Source: Chloroflexota bacterium (lineage in GTDB: Bacteria > Chloroflexota > Limnocylindria > Limnocylindrales > CSP1-4). From it: 56,905 bases of DNA. A model generated the notes under the pieces. The model saw only the letters and a program-made list of their open reading frames with translations. It searched no databases and had not been told where the DNA came from. Below are positions 17,012-26,205 of this stretch, in pieces (positions within the stretch are counted from its first letter, which is position 1; each line of letters begins with the position of its first letter). The translations under genes and the position numbers were made by a program. The DNA lies in the NCBI GenBank assembly GCA_003141455.1, contig PLMA01000020.1, positions 1 to 56,905 of the forward strand. Direction: 5' to 3'.

Positions 17012-17877
17012 CGTGACGTCGTCTTCCGCCCGGCGAGCTTCCTGGAGCGCCGAACGCGCAGGCGATGGAGCATGAAGCGCGCGATCACGCGCAGCGTCGA
17101 AAGGCCGTAGACGACGCTGCGCCGGAAATTGACCGAGCTTGCCTCCTTGAAATACCGCGTCGGCACGGCGATCTCGCCGATGCGCATCCGCGTCGCCACC
17201 GCCTGGGCAACCAGCTCCTGGTCGAAGACGAAGTCGTTGCTGTTGAGGTGGTACGGGATCGTCTCAAGCAGGCCGCGGCTGTAGGCTCGGAATCCGGTGT
17301 GATACTCGGACAGGTGGAGCCCAAAGGCGAGGTTCTCCAGCGTCGTGAGCACGCGGTTGCTTACGAACTTCCAGCGCGGCATGCCGCCCGCGAGGGGATC
17401 GCCCAGGAAGCGACTGCCGAGCATCAGGTCCTTGGTACCATCGAGGATGGGCCGGACCAGGGCCGGGATGCGCGTGGCGTCGTACTGGTAGTCGGGGTGG
17501 AGCATGACGACGGCATCGGCGCCGGCCTCGAGCGCGGCGTCGTAGCAGGTCTTCTGGTTGCCGCCATAGCCGAGGTTCTGGCGGTGGATGATCACGTCCA
17601 GCCCGAGTTGGCGGGCGACGGCGACGGTGTCGTCGCGCGAAACATCGTCCACGAGAATGATCTTCGCCACTCCCGAGCTCGGGATGTCCCGGTATGTCCG
17701 CTCCAGCGTCCTGGCGGCGTTGTAGGCGGGCATGACGACAACGACGCGCCCCTCCGACGCCACAGGAGCGGCATCGGCCGCGGCGGGGGTGGCATCAGTT
17801 GCGACAGGGGCGGCATCGGTGGCGCGTCCGGCACCGGCGTTGTGGTCTCTGGCCGGTTTCGGCCTCTTCTCTGGCAC
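17008..17877 (-). CDS. GT2 family glycosyltransferase, polyprenyl-phosphate sugar transferase-like
   Basis: 289 residues. A Thr/Ala/Pro-rich N-terminus of about 40 residues leads to a GT-A domain: VVMPAYNAARTLERT, IILVDDVSRDDT, QNLGYGGNQKTCYDAAL and MLHPDYQYD with the metal-binding acidic motif. EYHTGFRAYSR and the acceptor-side region are like dolichyl-phosphate mannose synthase relatives. It has no C-terminal membrane helices; the flippase-like protein encoded next probably supplies the membrane component. Start is GTG. It diverges from the membrane protein at 18087. Confidence 0.9.
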   Translation of the reverse strand: MPEKRPKPARDHNAGAGRATDAAPVATDATPAAADAAPVASEGRVVVVMPAYNAARTLERTYRDIPSSGVAKIILVDDVSRDDTVAVARQLGLDVIIHRQNLGYGGNQKTCYDAALEAGADAVVMLHPDYQYDATRIPALVRPILDGTKDLMLGSRFLGDPLAGGMPRWKFVSNRVLTTLENLAFGLHLSEYHTGFRAYSRGLLETIPYHLNSNDFVFDQELVAQAVATRMRIGEIAVPTRYFKEASSVNFRRSVVYGLSTLRVIARFMLHRLRVRRSRKLAGRKTTSR

Positions 17878-18086
17878 GACGATAGCCTACCGTAGCCGAC
17901 CGGCCGGGCGCGGACCGCCTCCACAGGCGCACCGCCCCCACAGCCGTGCCGCTGCCACATCCGTGCCGCGACCGGGATCGCGGCATCTGCCCGCCTGGCT
18001 TGGGGCCATCCCGCATGCCACACCGATGCTACGATCGCGGTCGTCCCATCGCACCATCGTCCGCTCCTATCGAAGGTGAAGGATCA

Positions 18087-19283
18087 GTGAGGGCTCTGGA
18101 GTGGCTGCGCGGTTGGGCCGCGCGGCTGCTGGCCGATCGTGGCGCCGTCGCCTGGATGGTCGTCGTAGCGTTCATCTACGGGGGCGCGACCTTCGTCCGC
18201 AGCCAGGCCTCGGACTGGGGGCCGGACCACATGATGATCCTGGCCAATGACATCACCCAGGGCCGCGTCGACCTCAGCTCCCTGACCACGATCAACGACA
18301 TCGTCACCATCGACGGCCGCCACTACCAGGCCATGAGTCTGCTGCCGACGGTCCCGTATATCGCGTTCGTTCCCTTCGAGGTCCTGTGGCCTTTCTCGCG
18401 CTGGATCGTATCGGCCGTCATCGGCATCCTCGCGGCCTGGCTGGCTCTCCCCGTCGCCAGGCGCTACGGCCCGGGCGGCACGGCCACGTACTGGCTGGCC
18501 GCGCTGGGTGCCTTCGGAACGATGCTCTTCACCCTGGCAATCGAGGGGGACTTCTACTACCTGGCCCACCTCGAGTCCGTGTTGCTCGTGTTCGTGGCCC
18601 TGATCGAATGGCATGACCGGCGCCGGCCGTGGGTTCTCGGCCTCCTGGTGGGCTTGGCCGCCCTGGCTCGCCCAACCTTGCTGCTCATGGCAGTGCCGGT
18701 GGGCATCGTCCTGCTGGCCGAAGCCCGGAACCGCGTGAGGGTTGCCGCCGAGTTCGCCCTGCCGATCGCGGGAGCCGTCCTGGTCACCGCGGCCTGGGAC
18801 TACGTCCGGTTCGGTTCCGCGCTCGAGACCGGCTACGGCATCGCCTGGATCACACCGCCGCTGGAGGCGCTCCGCTCACAGGGCCTCTTCTCGATCGTGC
18901 ACGTGCCGACGAATCTGGCTCTCTTCATCGGCGGGGGCTTTACGATTCAAGACGCGTTTCCGTGGCTCAAACCGAGCTCCGAGGGGCAATCCATCCTGTT
19001 GACCACGCCGGCATTGCTGGTCGCCGTCAACGCGGGTTTTCGCGGCCGGCTGAACCAGATGCTCTGGGCGGCGGCGATCCTGACCGCGATTCCCGTGTTC
19101 CTCTACTACGGCGGCGGCGGCGGGACAACGTACGGCTATCGCTATGCCATGGACTTCATCCCATTCCTCTTCGCGCTGGTGGCCATCGCGCTAAAGGAGC
19201 GGTTCGGGAACCTGGAGAAGGCCCTGATCGGGCTCAGCGTGGCCTTCGTCTGCTACGGATACGTCTGGGCCATCTACCAGTAG
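18087..19283 (+). CDS. Multi-pass membrane protein, GT-C glycosyltransferase-like
   Basis: 398 residues from the GTG at 18087, preceded by AAGGTGAAGGA. About ten membrane helices are visible. An acidic residue in the first outside loop (SDWGPDHMMILANDI) and the following segment (TIDGRHYQAMSLLPTVPYIAF) match the layout of GT-C enzymes such as mannosyltransferases, which use polyprenyl-phosphate sugars. Neighbouring GT2 and flippase-like genes support an envelope glycan role. An upstream ATG at 17946 would add a poorly hydrophobic, shadow-like sequence. Confidence 0.75.
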   Translation: MRALEWLRGWAARLLADRGAVAWMVVVAFIYGGATFVRSQASDWGPDHMMILANDITQGRVDLSSLTTINDIVTIDGRHYQAMSLLPTVPYIAFVPFEVLWPFSRWIVSAVIGILAAWLALPVARRYGPGGTATYWLAALGAFGTMLFTLAIEGDFYYLAHLESVLLVFVALIEWHDRRRPWVLGLLVGLAALARPTLLLMAVPVGIVLLAEARNRVRVAAEFALPIAGAVLVTAAWDYVRFGSALETGYGIAWITPPLEALRSQGLFSIVHVPTNLALFIGGGFTIQDAFPWLKPSSEGQSILLTTPALLVAVNAGFRGRLNQMLWAAAILTAIPVFLYYGGGGGTTYGYRYAMDFIPFLFALVAIALKERFGNLEKALIGLSVAFVCYGYVWAIYQ

Positions 19284-19323
19284 GCGAGCGGCGCCGGCAG
19301 GCAGGCCCCAGCCCGGCCGCGGC

Positions 19324-20184
19324 CTAGACCTCGCGACGCCGTAGCAGGACAATCCCGATCGCCAGCAGGCCCACGATCCAGAGCAGGCACCAGCCCAGCC
19401 AGATCGGGTCGGGCGCGGCACCGGAGAAGGGGCTGAACTTGTACAGAGCCGGCGACGCCACGCCCCCGCCACGAAGCACGTCTTCGGTCGGCGTAAGCGC
19501 GCCCGCGGCCCCTCTCCACAGCACGTCACTCGGAAGGATCAACCTGGACACGACGCCCGCGCCGCGAAGCACGTCGCTGTTGAAGGCTTCGCCAACGCCG
19601 CCCATGATGCCTGCCATCCAGGCCAGTCCATATGCCACTACCGCGATTGCTCCGCCCGCCACGGATGCGATCCGCGTGCTGAACACCATCGCCAGGGTGA
19701 GCAGAACCAGCGCTTCGCCGGCCAGATAGAGCGGCGCTATCGCGGGATCGGTCGGCAGGTAGCCCGTCGCCAGCCCCGCCGCCCCTACCTCCAGGTACCC
19801 GGCCACGACCGCATACCCGACCAGGACGACCGCGAGACCGAGCCAGCGCCCGAGCAGCACGTCGGCGCGGCGGATCGGCCTGGCCAGGATGGCAAGAAGC
19901 AGCCCGCTTTCGATCTCGGGCCCGATCGCTGGGGAGGCGGCGAAGACGGCGGTCATGGCCAGGACGAAGCTGAACATGAAGGCCAACATCACCAGAACCT
20001 GCGACACAGCGAGCATCTCGACGGGCCCGGTGACAGGTGAGACCTCGGCGATCCGCGAGAAGCCCCACCAGGTCAGGACGATGATCAGGACCGTCAGGCC
20101 GGCGAGCGCCCACAGCAAGCGGCGCCTGAACGCTTCGCGCAGCGTGAGGCGGGCGATGATCACTATCGAATCGAGACTGCTCAC
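19324..20184 (-). CDS. ABC-2 type transporter permease
   Basis: 286 residues with six membrane helices. It starts SIVIIARLTLREAFRRRLLWALAGL, typical of ABC-2 permeases of the NosY/export type. It contains the family segment EIESGLLLAILARPIRRADVLLGRWLG. The substrate is unknown. Start GTG overlaps the ATPase stop (20181-20184), so the two proteins should be made together. Confidence 0.92.
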   Translation of the reverse strand: MSSLDSIVIIARLTLREAFRRRLLWALAGLTVLIIVLTWWGFSRIAEVSPVTGPVEMLAVSQVLVMLAFMFSFVLAMTAVFAASPAIGPEIESGLLLAILARPIRRADVLLGRWLGLAVVLVGYAVVAGYLEVGAAGLATGYLPTDPAIAPLYLAGEALVLLTLAMVFSTRIASVAGGAIAVVAYGLAWMAGIMGGVGEAFNSDVLRGAGVVSRLILPSDVLWRGAAGALTPTEDVLRGGGVASPALYKFSPFSGAAPDPIWLGWCLLWIVGLLAIGIVLLRRREV

Positions 20185-21233
20185 CGCGTCGCCTTCGGGT
20201 CGGTCGAGGCTGGCTCCGCCGCGTCCGGGTCTTTCGCCGCGGCCGTGGCTTCCGCGCCCGGGTCTTGCGTCGCGTCCGCGCCGTCGACGCCGAGCAGCGA
20301 CATGAACCGCTCCTCAAGCGAGTGGCGCATGGGAATGACCGCGTGGACGGCGCCGCCTCGCTCGACTAGATCCCTTACCAGCGCCGGTACCTCGGCCTCC
20401 GCGATCGCATCCACGTTCAGCCACTCCCCCTCGACGCGGGCCGGGCCGTATCGGGCCGCGACCTTCTCCGCAAGACCGTCAATCCCGGTGACCTGGATGC
20501 GCGTGCCCTGCTCACGTTGCAGATCCGCCATCGCGAGCTGCGCCACCACCCGGCCGTGGTCGACGATGGCGACGCGGTCGCAGATCCGCTCGACTTCGGT
20601 CAGTAGGTGCGAGTTCAGGAAGACGGACACGCCTCGATCGCGCAACGACGCGATGATCCGCCGGACGTCCTGCCGCCCCACCGGATCGAGTGCCGAAGTC
20701 GGCTCGTCGAGCACAACCAGCTCCGGCCGGCCGAGGAACGCGACCCCCAGTCCGAGGCGTTGCTGCATCCCCTTCGAGAAGGTTCCGGTTCGGTCGTCCG
20801 ATCGCTGGGCAAGGCCGACGAGATCCAGCGCGCCGCTAACCTCCCGATCCCAGTCCGCTCGTGGCAGACGGGCCAGTTCGCAGTGCAGGCCGAGCACTTC
20901 CCGGGCCGTCATCCAGCCCTGGTAGCGGAACAGCTCGGGCAGGTAGCCCACCCGGCGCCGCGTCGCCACGTCCCCGAGTGGCGCTCCGAGCACACGTCCT
21001 TCTCCGGCCGACGGACGCGACAACCCGAGCAGGAGCTTGACCGCGGTCGTCTTGCCGGCTCCGTTAGGGCCCAGGAAGCCGAAGACCTCGCCGCGCGGCA
21101 CGGTCATGGTCAGGCCCGCCAGGGCAACGATCCGCCCGAATTCCTTGCGGAGCTCTCGAGTCTCGATCGCGGGCTCATCCGAGGCGGGAGCCCGCGTCGG
21201 GTCCGCGCCGTGCCCGACGCCAATGCCACTCAC
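20181..21233 (-). CDS. ABC-2 transporter ATP-binding protein
   Basis: 350 residues. Walker A GPNGAGKTT, signature FSKGMQQRLGLG, Walker B LVVLDEPTSALDP and the histidine in NSHLLTEVERICD are all present, so the ATPase is complete. The region after residue 230 is the DUF4162-like tail of drug/lipid exporters. The last 35 residues are an Ala/Asp/Pro-rich extension. It forms an exporter with the following permease. The thiolase gene ends 6 bases before its start. Confidence 0.93.
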   Translation of the reverse strand: MSGIGVGHGADPTRAPASDEPAIETRELRKEFGRIVALAGLTMTVPRGEVFGFLGPNGAGKTTAVKLLLGLSRPSAGEGRVLGAPLGDVATRRRVGYLPELFRYQGWMTAREVLGLHCELARLPRADWDREVSGALDLVGLAQRSDDRTGTFSKGMQQRLGLGVAFLGRPELVVLDEPTSALDPVGRQDVRRIIASLRDRGVSVFLNSHLLTEVERICDRVAIVDHGRVVAQLAMADLQREQGTRIQVTGIDGLAEKVAARYGPARVEGEWLNVDAIAEAEVPALVRDLVERGGAVHAVIPMRHSLEERFMSLLGVDGADATQDPGAEATAAAKDPDAAEPASTDPKATR

Positions 21234-21239
21234 GCCGGC

Positions 21240-22469
21240 CTACTCGTCGATCCGCTCGACGACCGTGGCGATTCCCTGGCCCACGCCGATGCACATCGTG
21301 GCCAGCCCGTAGCGGCCCCCGGTCCGCCGCAGGGCGTGGACCAGGCTCGTGATCAGGCGCCCGCCGCTGGCGCCGAGGGGATGGCCCAGGGCGATGGCAC
21401 CGCCGTCGACATTCACCCGATCGGGATCCAGCCCCAGTTCGCGGATGCACGCGACCGACTGGCTGGCAAACGCCTCGTTCAACTCCACGAGATCCAGGTC
21501 AGCCACGGTCAGGCCGGCGCGGACCAGGGCCTTGCGTGTGGCGGGAATGGGGCCCAGGCCCATGACCGCGGGATCCACGCCCGCAACGGCCGTGGCCAGG
21601 ATGCGGGCCATCGGCCGCAGGCCAAGCGATCGGGCACCGCCCGCCTCCACGACCAGGGTCGCCGATGCGCCGTCGTTGATGCCGCTCGAATTGCCCGCGG
21701 TCGCCGTGCCGCCTTCGCGGAACGCCGCCTTCAGCCGCGCCAGAGCCTCCGCGGACGTATCCGGTCGCGGTTGCTCGTCGGCGACTACCACCGTCGACTC
21801 GCCCCTGCGCCCGGGGATCGAGATCGGCACCAGTTGCTCGGCGTACCGGCCTTCGGCGATCGCCGCCGCCGTTCGCTGTTGACTGATGAGCGCGAAGGCG
21901 TCCTGTTCCTCGCGGCTGATCCCAAGTCGCTCCGCGACGTTCTCGCCGGTCTCGCCCATCGAGTACGGGTGGTGGATCGCCGCCAGCGCCGGGTTGACGA
22001 AGCGCCAGCCCAGCGTCGTGTCGACGAGGTCGTGCGTGCCTCTTTCGAAGGCCGCCTCGGGCTTGAGCATCACGTATGGGGCTCGGCTCATCGACTCGAC
22101 CCCGCCGGCCACGAAGACGTCGCCATCGCCCGCCGCAATCGCGTGAGCGGCGGAGTTGACCGCCTGGAGCCCGCTGCCACACAGGCGATTCACGGTCAGG
22201 CCGCCCACCTCGATGGGCAGCCCCGCCAGCAGGGCTGCCATTCGGGCGACGTTTCGGTTGTCCTCGCCGGCCTGGTTGGCGCATCCCAGGATGACGTCCT
22301 CGATCAGGGCCGGATCGATCCCCGATCGTTCGACCAGGGCCCGGATGACGGCCGCGGCCAGATCGTCGGGGCGGACCGACGAAAGCGCGCCGCCGTACCT
22401 GCCGAACGGCGTCCGCAACGAGGCGACGACCCATGCCTCCCTGACCGGTCGATCCAGCTGGCGTGCCAT
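21240..22469 (-). CDS. Thiolase, 3-oxoadipyl-CoA/acetyl-CoA acyltransferase type
   Basis: 409 residues with all thiolase active-site features: nucleophilic cysteine in [32 protein letters not shown] and CIGVGQG. The N-terminal third ([36 protein letters not shown]) closely resembles PcaF, the beta-ketoadipate pathway thiolase, but also broad-specificity fatty-acid thiolases. It releases acetyl-CoA from 3-oxoacyl-CoA. No other degradation gene is adjacent; it precedes an ABC exporter on the same strand with a 6-base gap, so the pathway cannot be assigned. Confidence 0.9.
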   Translation of the reverse strand: MARQLDRPVREAWVVASLRTPFGRYGGALSSVRPDDLAAAVIRALVERSGIDPALIEDVILGCANQAGEDNRNVARMAALLAGLPIEVGGLTVNRLCGSGLQAVNSAAHAIAAGDGDVFVAGGVESMSRAPYVMLKPEAAFERGTHDLVDTTLGWRFVNPALAAIHHPYSMGETGENVAERLGISREEQDAFALISQQRTAAAIAEGRYAEQLVPISIPGRRGESTVVVADEQPRPDTSAEALARLKAAFREGGTATAGNSSGINDGASATLVVEAGGARSLGLRPMARILATAVAGVDPAVMGLGPIPATRKALVRAGLTVADLDLVELNEAFASQSVACIRELGLDPDRVNVDGGAIALGHPLGASGGRLITSLVHALRRTGGRYGLATMCIGVGQGIATVVERIDE

Positions 22470-22507
22470 ATACGGTCGATTGTAGGGCCGTGCAGGATGC
22501 GCGCGGC

Positions 22508-23215
22508 TCAGGGCAGGCTCGCCAGACCCTGTATCAGCAGAGAGAGGTCGTCCGTGACGACGACGTAGAACACGTTGTCCTTGGCGTAGACGTAGCCGAC
22601 GCCGAGGACTCCGGCCTCCTGAGCGGTAGGATCGGTGATCTCGAGAACGGGTTTGGGCAGGTTCACCTTGGTGCTCACGGGCCAGCCAGCCTTGCTGGCC
22701 ACGTCGGCGAAGGAGGACGTCAGGGTCGTTGCATCAGCGCCCGGAACCTTGATCGCCTTCACGACGAAGTTCTCTCGCTGCGTCAGGTCGGCCGCGATCG
22801 CGATGTGCACGTCCTCGGGCGTCGTGCCGAGCTTCACCAACCAGGGCGAATACATGGCCTTCTCGCCGCCCTGGGAGGAGGCCACGTAGGTGGACAGCGG
22901 CATGCTGAACTTCTGGAGGTCTATCCCTCCGATCACCGACGGGAGCAGGTCCTCCAGGGTCGCATCCGCGTGCGGCAACCCGATCGTGAGCTGATCGGTA
23001 GTCGTTGGAGCTGCCGAGGCTGAGGCGCCCGGGGAGCCCGATGCAGCGACGGACGGTGAGGCGCTGATTCGGGCCGACGGCGAAACCACGGTCGTGGGGG
23101 CCGGCGAGGCCGGCGAGGCCGTCGCGGTCGCACCATCGCACCCCGCGACCAGGAGCGCGACTGCCATGGCAGCCCACAGGAGGGTCCGGGTCGTGACGTT
23201 GGAAGGTCGGCTCAT
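22508..23215 (-). CDS. Putative lipoprotein of unknown function
   Basis: 235 residues from the ATG at 23215, just after GGGGAG. Signal peptide with lipobox LVAGC (cysteine near 26), then a Ser/Ala/Pro/Thr spacer to about residue 75. The folded part mixes strands and helices ([41 protein letters not shown]). No family is recognised. It should be anchored outside the membrane. It is upstream of nothing obvious; the thiolase gene follows 38 bases downstream on the same strand but is probably separate. Confidence 0.75.
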   Translation of the reverse strand: MSRPSNVTTRTLLWAAMAVALLVAGCDGATATASPASPAPTTVVSPSARISASPSVAASGSPGASASAAPTTTDQLTIGLPHADATLEDLLPSVIGGIDLQKFSMPLSTYVASSQGGEKAMYSPWLVKLGTTPEDVHIAIAADLTQRENFVVKAIKVPGADATTLTSSFADVASKAGWPVSTKVNLPKPVLEITDPTAQEAGVLGVGYVYAKDNVFYVVVTDDLSLLIQGLASLP

Positions 23216-23265
23216 CAACTCCCCGATAGGCGGACGACTGCGCCCGAACGTACGGCGCGGCACGA

Positions 23266-23508
23266 GTGATGGAGCCGAGCATGGCGTCCGTCGCGGCCGC
23301 CTGTCAAACGGTCGGCAGCGAACGATTTGATCGAATCGCGACACCGGCTGTAATCGCCCCTGGCGACTACCGGGTCCGCATCCAGGCCATCGGCCATCCG
23401 AACAGCGCCTTCGCATACGCTCAGACGACCGTCCTGAGCCTCGTCGTCCCGGCGGCTACGCCTGCTCCCACGCCCACGCCCGCACCGACACCGACGCCCA
23501 CCCCTTGA
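23266..23508 (+). pseudogene. Possible remnant of a surface-protein C-terminus
   Basis: A plus-strand frame of 80 codons ends in APTPTPAPTPTPTP, preceded by a strand-rich segment (APGDYRVRIQAIGHPNS) like the end of an Ig-like or fibronectin domain. It has no signal peptide and no membrane anchor, so if real it is most likely a broken gene tail. It ends one base before the convergent GT87 gene. Start at 23266 is arbitrary. Confidence 0.3.
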
Positions 23509-23509
23509 G

Positions 23510-24790
23510 CTAGCCGAGATCGGCTTCGGGCCACGGTCCCAGGCCCGTCCGGAGCGGATGAAGCGGCTCGTCTGCGTCCTCTGCCACCGTTCCGGCAGCG
23601 ATCGCTGCCGGGCGCCGAAGCCCCGGCACAAACCACGACGCCGCGATCAGGCCGATAGCCCACCACCACTGCCGCCCGTCGGGCGCCGACGTGATGCCTA
23701 TGGCCAGCCACAACCAGAGTGCCCGCAGGTTGAGCATCGATGGCACCGCAATGAGCAGCCCGTGCCCAAAGAGCGAGGGAGAGGCGACGATCGTGGCCGT
23801 ACCGAGACGTGCCAGCCCCTCGCGGCCAGTGGCGCGCAGCGCGGCCAGGACAGCGGCCACAGCCAGCACCAGGAATGCCCAGACCGGCACGAAGCCCGGC
23901 AGCCCAAACCCATAGAGCACCGGCAGGTCCTGTTGCGAGGCCTGGTACAACCACAGGGCCTCGATCCAGGCCTGCCATGCGCTCACGCCGACGAGCGGCA
24001 GCGTCAGGAGCATCAGAACAGCGATCGCGGCCAGTCCGGAGGCCAGCTGCGACCAGCGCCGCTCGCGAACAAGCCACAGCGCGAGGATCCCGGTGTATGA
24101 CTTGAAGACCGCTCCGGCCACCAGCCCGGCCCCCAGCCACGGCGCCAGCGCGAAGAAGGCCAGCGCCGGGACGGCGACGTTGCCCACCCACAAACCCTGG
24201 AACAGCGGGGGCCACAGCGCTATGAGAACCAGCCACCGCGGCGGCAGCCCGATGAGGCGCAACCCCAGGAGCACCAGCCCGAGAGAGCAGCCCACCCAGA
24301 AAGCCTGGGCTACGATCACCGGCAGCGATGAGAGTACGGCGAAGACGGGGAGCGTCAGGGGCGGGTAGAGGAACGGGTAGTTCGAGAGGTCCGCCGGCCG
24401 CTCGGTGATCGCGGTCTGGAGGTAGACCGGAGTCCCCGCCAGGAAGTGCTGGCCCGCCTTCAGGTATATGCCCAGGTCGCGGAGTGGCTGATTGGCCATG
24501 GTCAGGTCCGTCAGGACCATGGCCGCCAGGGCGAAGATCGCGGCCGCCTCCACCGGCCGAAGCCTCGGCGCTGCCGGTCGGAGGCGTCTCGAGGTCAGGC
24601 TCGCCACAAGAACCGCCGCCGCGACCAGGACGATCCAGGTCGTCCAGTACGCCACGCCCGGGCCGATGGGCACGCTCCAGGTGCGCGTAACGAGGAGGAT
24701 GTAGGCGCCCAGGATGCCGACGATTGCCCACCCACCCGGATCCCCGGGCGAGAGGCGACGCAGGCGATCGGCTAGCGGCGAATGCCTCAT
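23510..24790 (-). CDS. GT87-like polyprenyl-phosphate mannosyltransferase membrane protein
   Basis: 426 residues with about eleven membrane helices. The first outside loop holds LRDLGIYLKAGQHFLAGTPVY, the acidic motif and layout of GT87 (DUF2029) proteins such as PimE-type alpha-mannosyltransferases. NYPFLYPPLTLPVF is also typical. It probably uses a polyprenyl-phosphate sugar to extend an envelope glycan. It is not in the same operon as the GT2/flippase genes but could serve the same pathway. Confidence 0.85.
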   Translation of the reverse strand: MRHSPLADRLRRLSPGDPGGWAIVGILGAYILLVTRTWSVPIGPGVAYWTTWIVLVAAAVLVASLTSRRLRPAAPRLRPVEAAAIFALAAMVLTDLTMANQPLRDLGIYLKAGQHFLAGTPVYLQTAITERPADLSNYPFLYPPLTLPVFAVLSSLPVIVAQAFWVGCSLGLVLLGLRLIGLPPRWLVLIALWPPLFQGLWVGNVAVPALAFFALAPWLGAGLVAGAVFKSYTGILALWLVRERRWSQLASGLAAIAVLMLLTLPLVGVSAWQAWIEALWLYQASQQDLPVLYGFGLPGFVPVWAFLVLAVAAVLAALRATGREGLARLGTATIVASPSLFGHGLLIAVPSMLNLRALWLWLAIGITSAPDGRQWWWAIGLIAASWFVPGLRRPAAIAAGTVAEDADEPLHPLRTGLGPWPEADLG

Positions 24791-24854
24791 TGCCGGGCAG
24801 CCTACACGCCGCCGTGGCGCGGCGCCCTGTCGAACCTCGGCCGATTGCGGACGG

Positions 24855-25517
24855 CTACTGTCCGGCGACGACTTCCAGTTCGATCAATTCGCCGCCCACG
24901 AGCTCGAAGACACGCTCGTCGATCGGGTCGTCGGCGCTCCTGGCCCGATCGGCCACGTAATCGGCGAACATGGCCGCGAATTCCTCGTCGCCGTCGACCA
25001 ACGCCGCGGCAATGAGGAGATCGCGTTCGGGCAGGCCCACGATGATCCGCGGGGCCGGCGCCAGCCCCGCAACCAGCTGGTCGCGGACTTCTGCAAGCAG
25101 GATCCGTGCGGCGTCCATTCCCGCACCCCAGTCGGACCAAACGATCCGCCGAGATCCGTCGACCTCGTCCAGCCAGGTCGCCTCGGTCGACCATTCGGAC
25201 AGGTTCGCCATGGCGGCCGCTTGAACCTCCTCGGGGCCGACTCCCCATGCCAGCAGGTGCTCTACGCTCACCAGCACGTCGAAGCCGTCGGCCGGAAGGA
25301 CGTACACGACCGGCAGGCCGGCCGGCCCGGCCGTGATGAGCGGCTCGCCGGGCGCGCGGTGGGATTTGGGCGCGATTCTCTCTCGACCGTCCACCCCGGT
25401 GGTGCCGGGGGGTCTCAAGGCAGGGCGGACAACGCGCGCGGCGGCCGCCCAATCGTGCTCTGGAGCGAGCGATGGCGGCAGATGGACCGCCGTATCGTGC
25501 TCCACCTGAACCTCCAA
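24855..25517 (-). CDS. DUF1444-like conserved protein
   Basis: 220 residues, soluble. The centre reads VYVLPADGFDVLVSVEHLLAWGV followed by NLSEW, and the end reads RIIVGLPERDLLIAAAL, an arrangement like the DUF1444 family, whose function is not known. The likely start is TTG at 25517 (or an in-frame GTG four codons later); no ATG is available. An inverted repeat at 25544-25578 lies just upstream and could control it. Confidence 0.6.
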   Translation of the reverse strand: MEVQVEHDTAVHLPPSLAPEHDWAAAARVVRPALRPPGTTGVDGRERIAPKSHRAPGEPLITAGPAGLPVVYVLPADGFDVLVSVEHLLAWGVGPEEVQAAAMANLSEWSTEATWLDEVDGSRRIVWSDWGAGMDAARILLAEVRDQLVAGLAPAPRIIVGLPERDLLIAAALVDGDEEFAAMFADYVADRARSADDPIDERVFELVGGELIELEVVAGQ

Positions 25518-25543
25518 CTCGAACCGCCACAGGGGACTCTCTC

Positions 25544-25578
25544 AGGTGACTCTACACTCGGCACTTTGCGAGTCACCT
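25544..25578. promoter_or_regulatory. 9-bp inverted repeat upstream of the DUF1444-like gene
   Basis: AGGTGACTC at 25544-25552 is the exact reverse complement of 25570-25578, 17 bases apart. The outer flanks also repeat (CTCTCAGG before, CTCTCAGG after). It could be an operator or an RNA hairpin. Confidence 0.4.
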
Positions 25579-25708
25579 CTCAGGGATGAGTCGTGGGGAT
25601 GAGGTCGGATCCAGCAAGAGCACGGTGACCGGCGGAAGACGGTCGGCGACGACGAGGTCCGAATCCGGGCGAGCGACTCGTGGCCGGTGTGAGCTGCGGG
25701 CAAAGGAA

Positions 25709-25737
25709 GACCGGCGGGTGGTGCAAACCCGCCGGTC
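25709..25737. terminator. 11-bp hairpin downstream of surface-protein fragment
   Basis: GACCGGCGGGT at 25709-25719 pairs exactly with 25727-25737 around loop GGTGCAA. It ends the minus-strand surface-protein group and resembles the hairpins at 26128 and 27470. No T-tract is seen. Confidence 0.6.
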
Positions 25738-25778
25738 TCGTGACTCCTAGATTGCGCCGATGCGCCCCGGATTCAGCC

Positions 25779-26117
25779 TCAGCCCAGCAAGGTCTGGCGC
25801 TGTGCCTGAACGGCGACCATACCCAGAACGGCGAATGCGAGGCAGATCAGCAGCGCGAAGAGCGGCGTCGAGCCGTTGCTCGAAGAGTCGCGGCCGGTGC
25901 TGGTGGGCGGCCGAGTGACGGCTCGGCTAGGAACGGACGTCGCGGCGCCAACGGACTCGATCAGCACCTTCGGGATGGTCACGATCGAGGCAGTGGTGGC
26001 GAGCGGCGTCCGACCGGAAAAGCCGTGGCCGGTCGCCGTAATGACGACCTGACCGGCATCCATGTCTGCCAGAACGACCGCGTAGTTCCCCTTGCAGGGG
26101 TGACCTGTCGGAACCAC
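25779..26117 (-). pseudogene. C-terminal part of a surface protein with the shared tail
   Basis: 112 codons from a GTG at 26117. It ends with a Ser/Gly linker, STPLFALLI, a hydrophobic helix and basic VQAQRQ, matching the tails of the two genes upstream. There is no signal peptide; the frame stays open back through the 26128-26157 hairpin to a stop near 26163. Best explanation: a tail fragment left from duplication of the neighbouring gene. A short intracellular protein is less likely. Confidence 0.5.
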
Positions 26118-26127
26118 ACAGACAAGA

Positions 26128-26157
26128 ACCGACGGGCCATGACTGCGGCCCGTCGGT
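26128..26157. terminator. 11-bp hairpin, 3' module copy 2
   Basis: ACCGACGGGCC at 26128-26138 pairs exactly with 26147-26157, loop ATGACTGC. A second hairpin GGTCGC-TCGAG-GCGACC follows at 26176-26192, between it and the stop codon of the 26206 gene. The same pair occurs at 27470-27532. Confidence 0.65.
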
Positions 26158-26205
26158 CTATCTCAGGTCTGGGTAGGTCGCTCGAGGCGACCGATGTCGG
26201 CTCCC

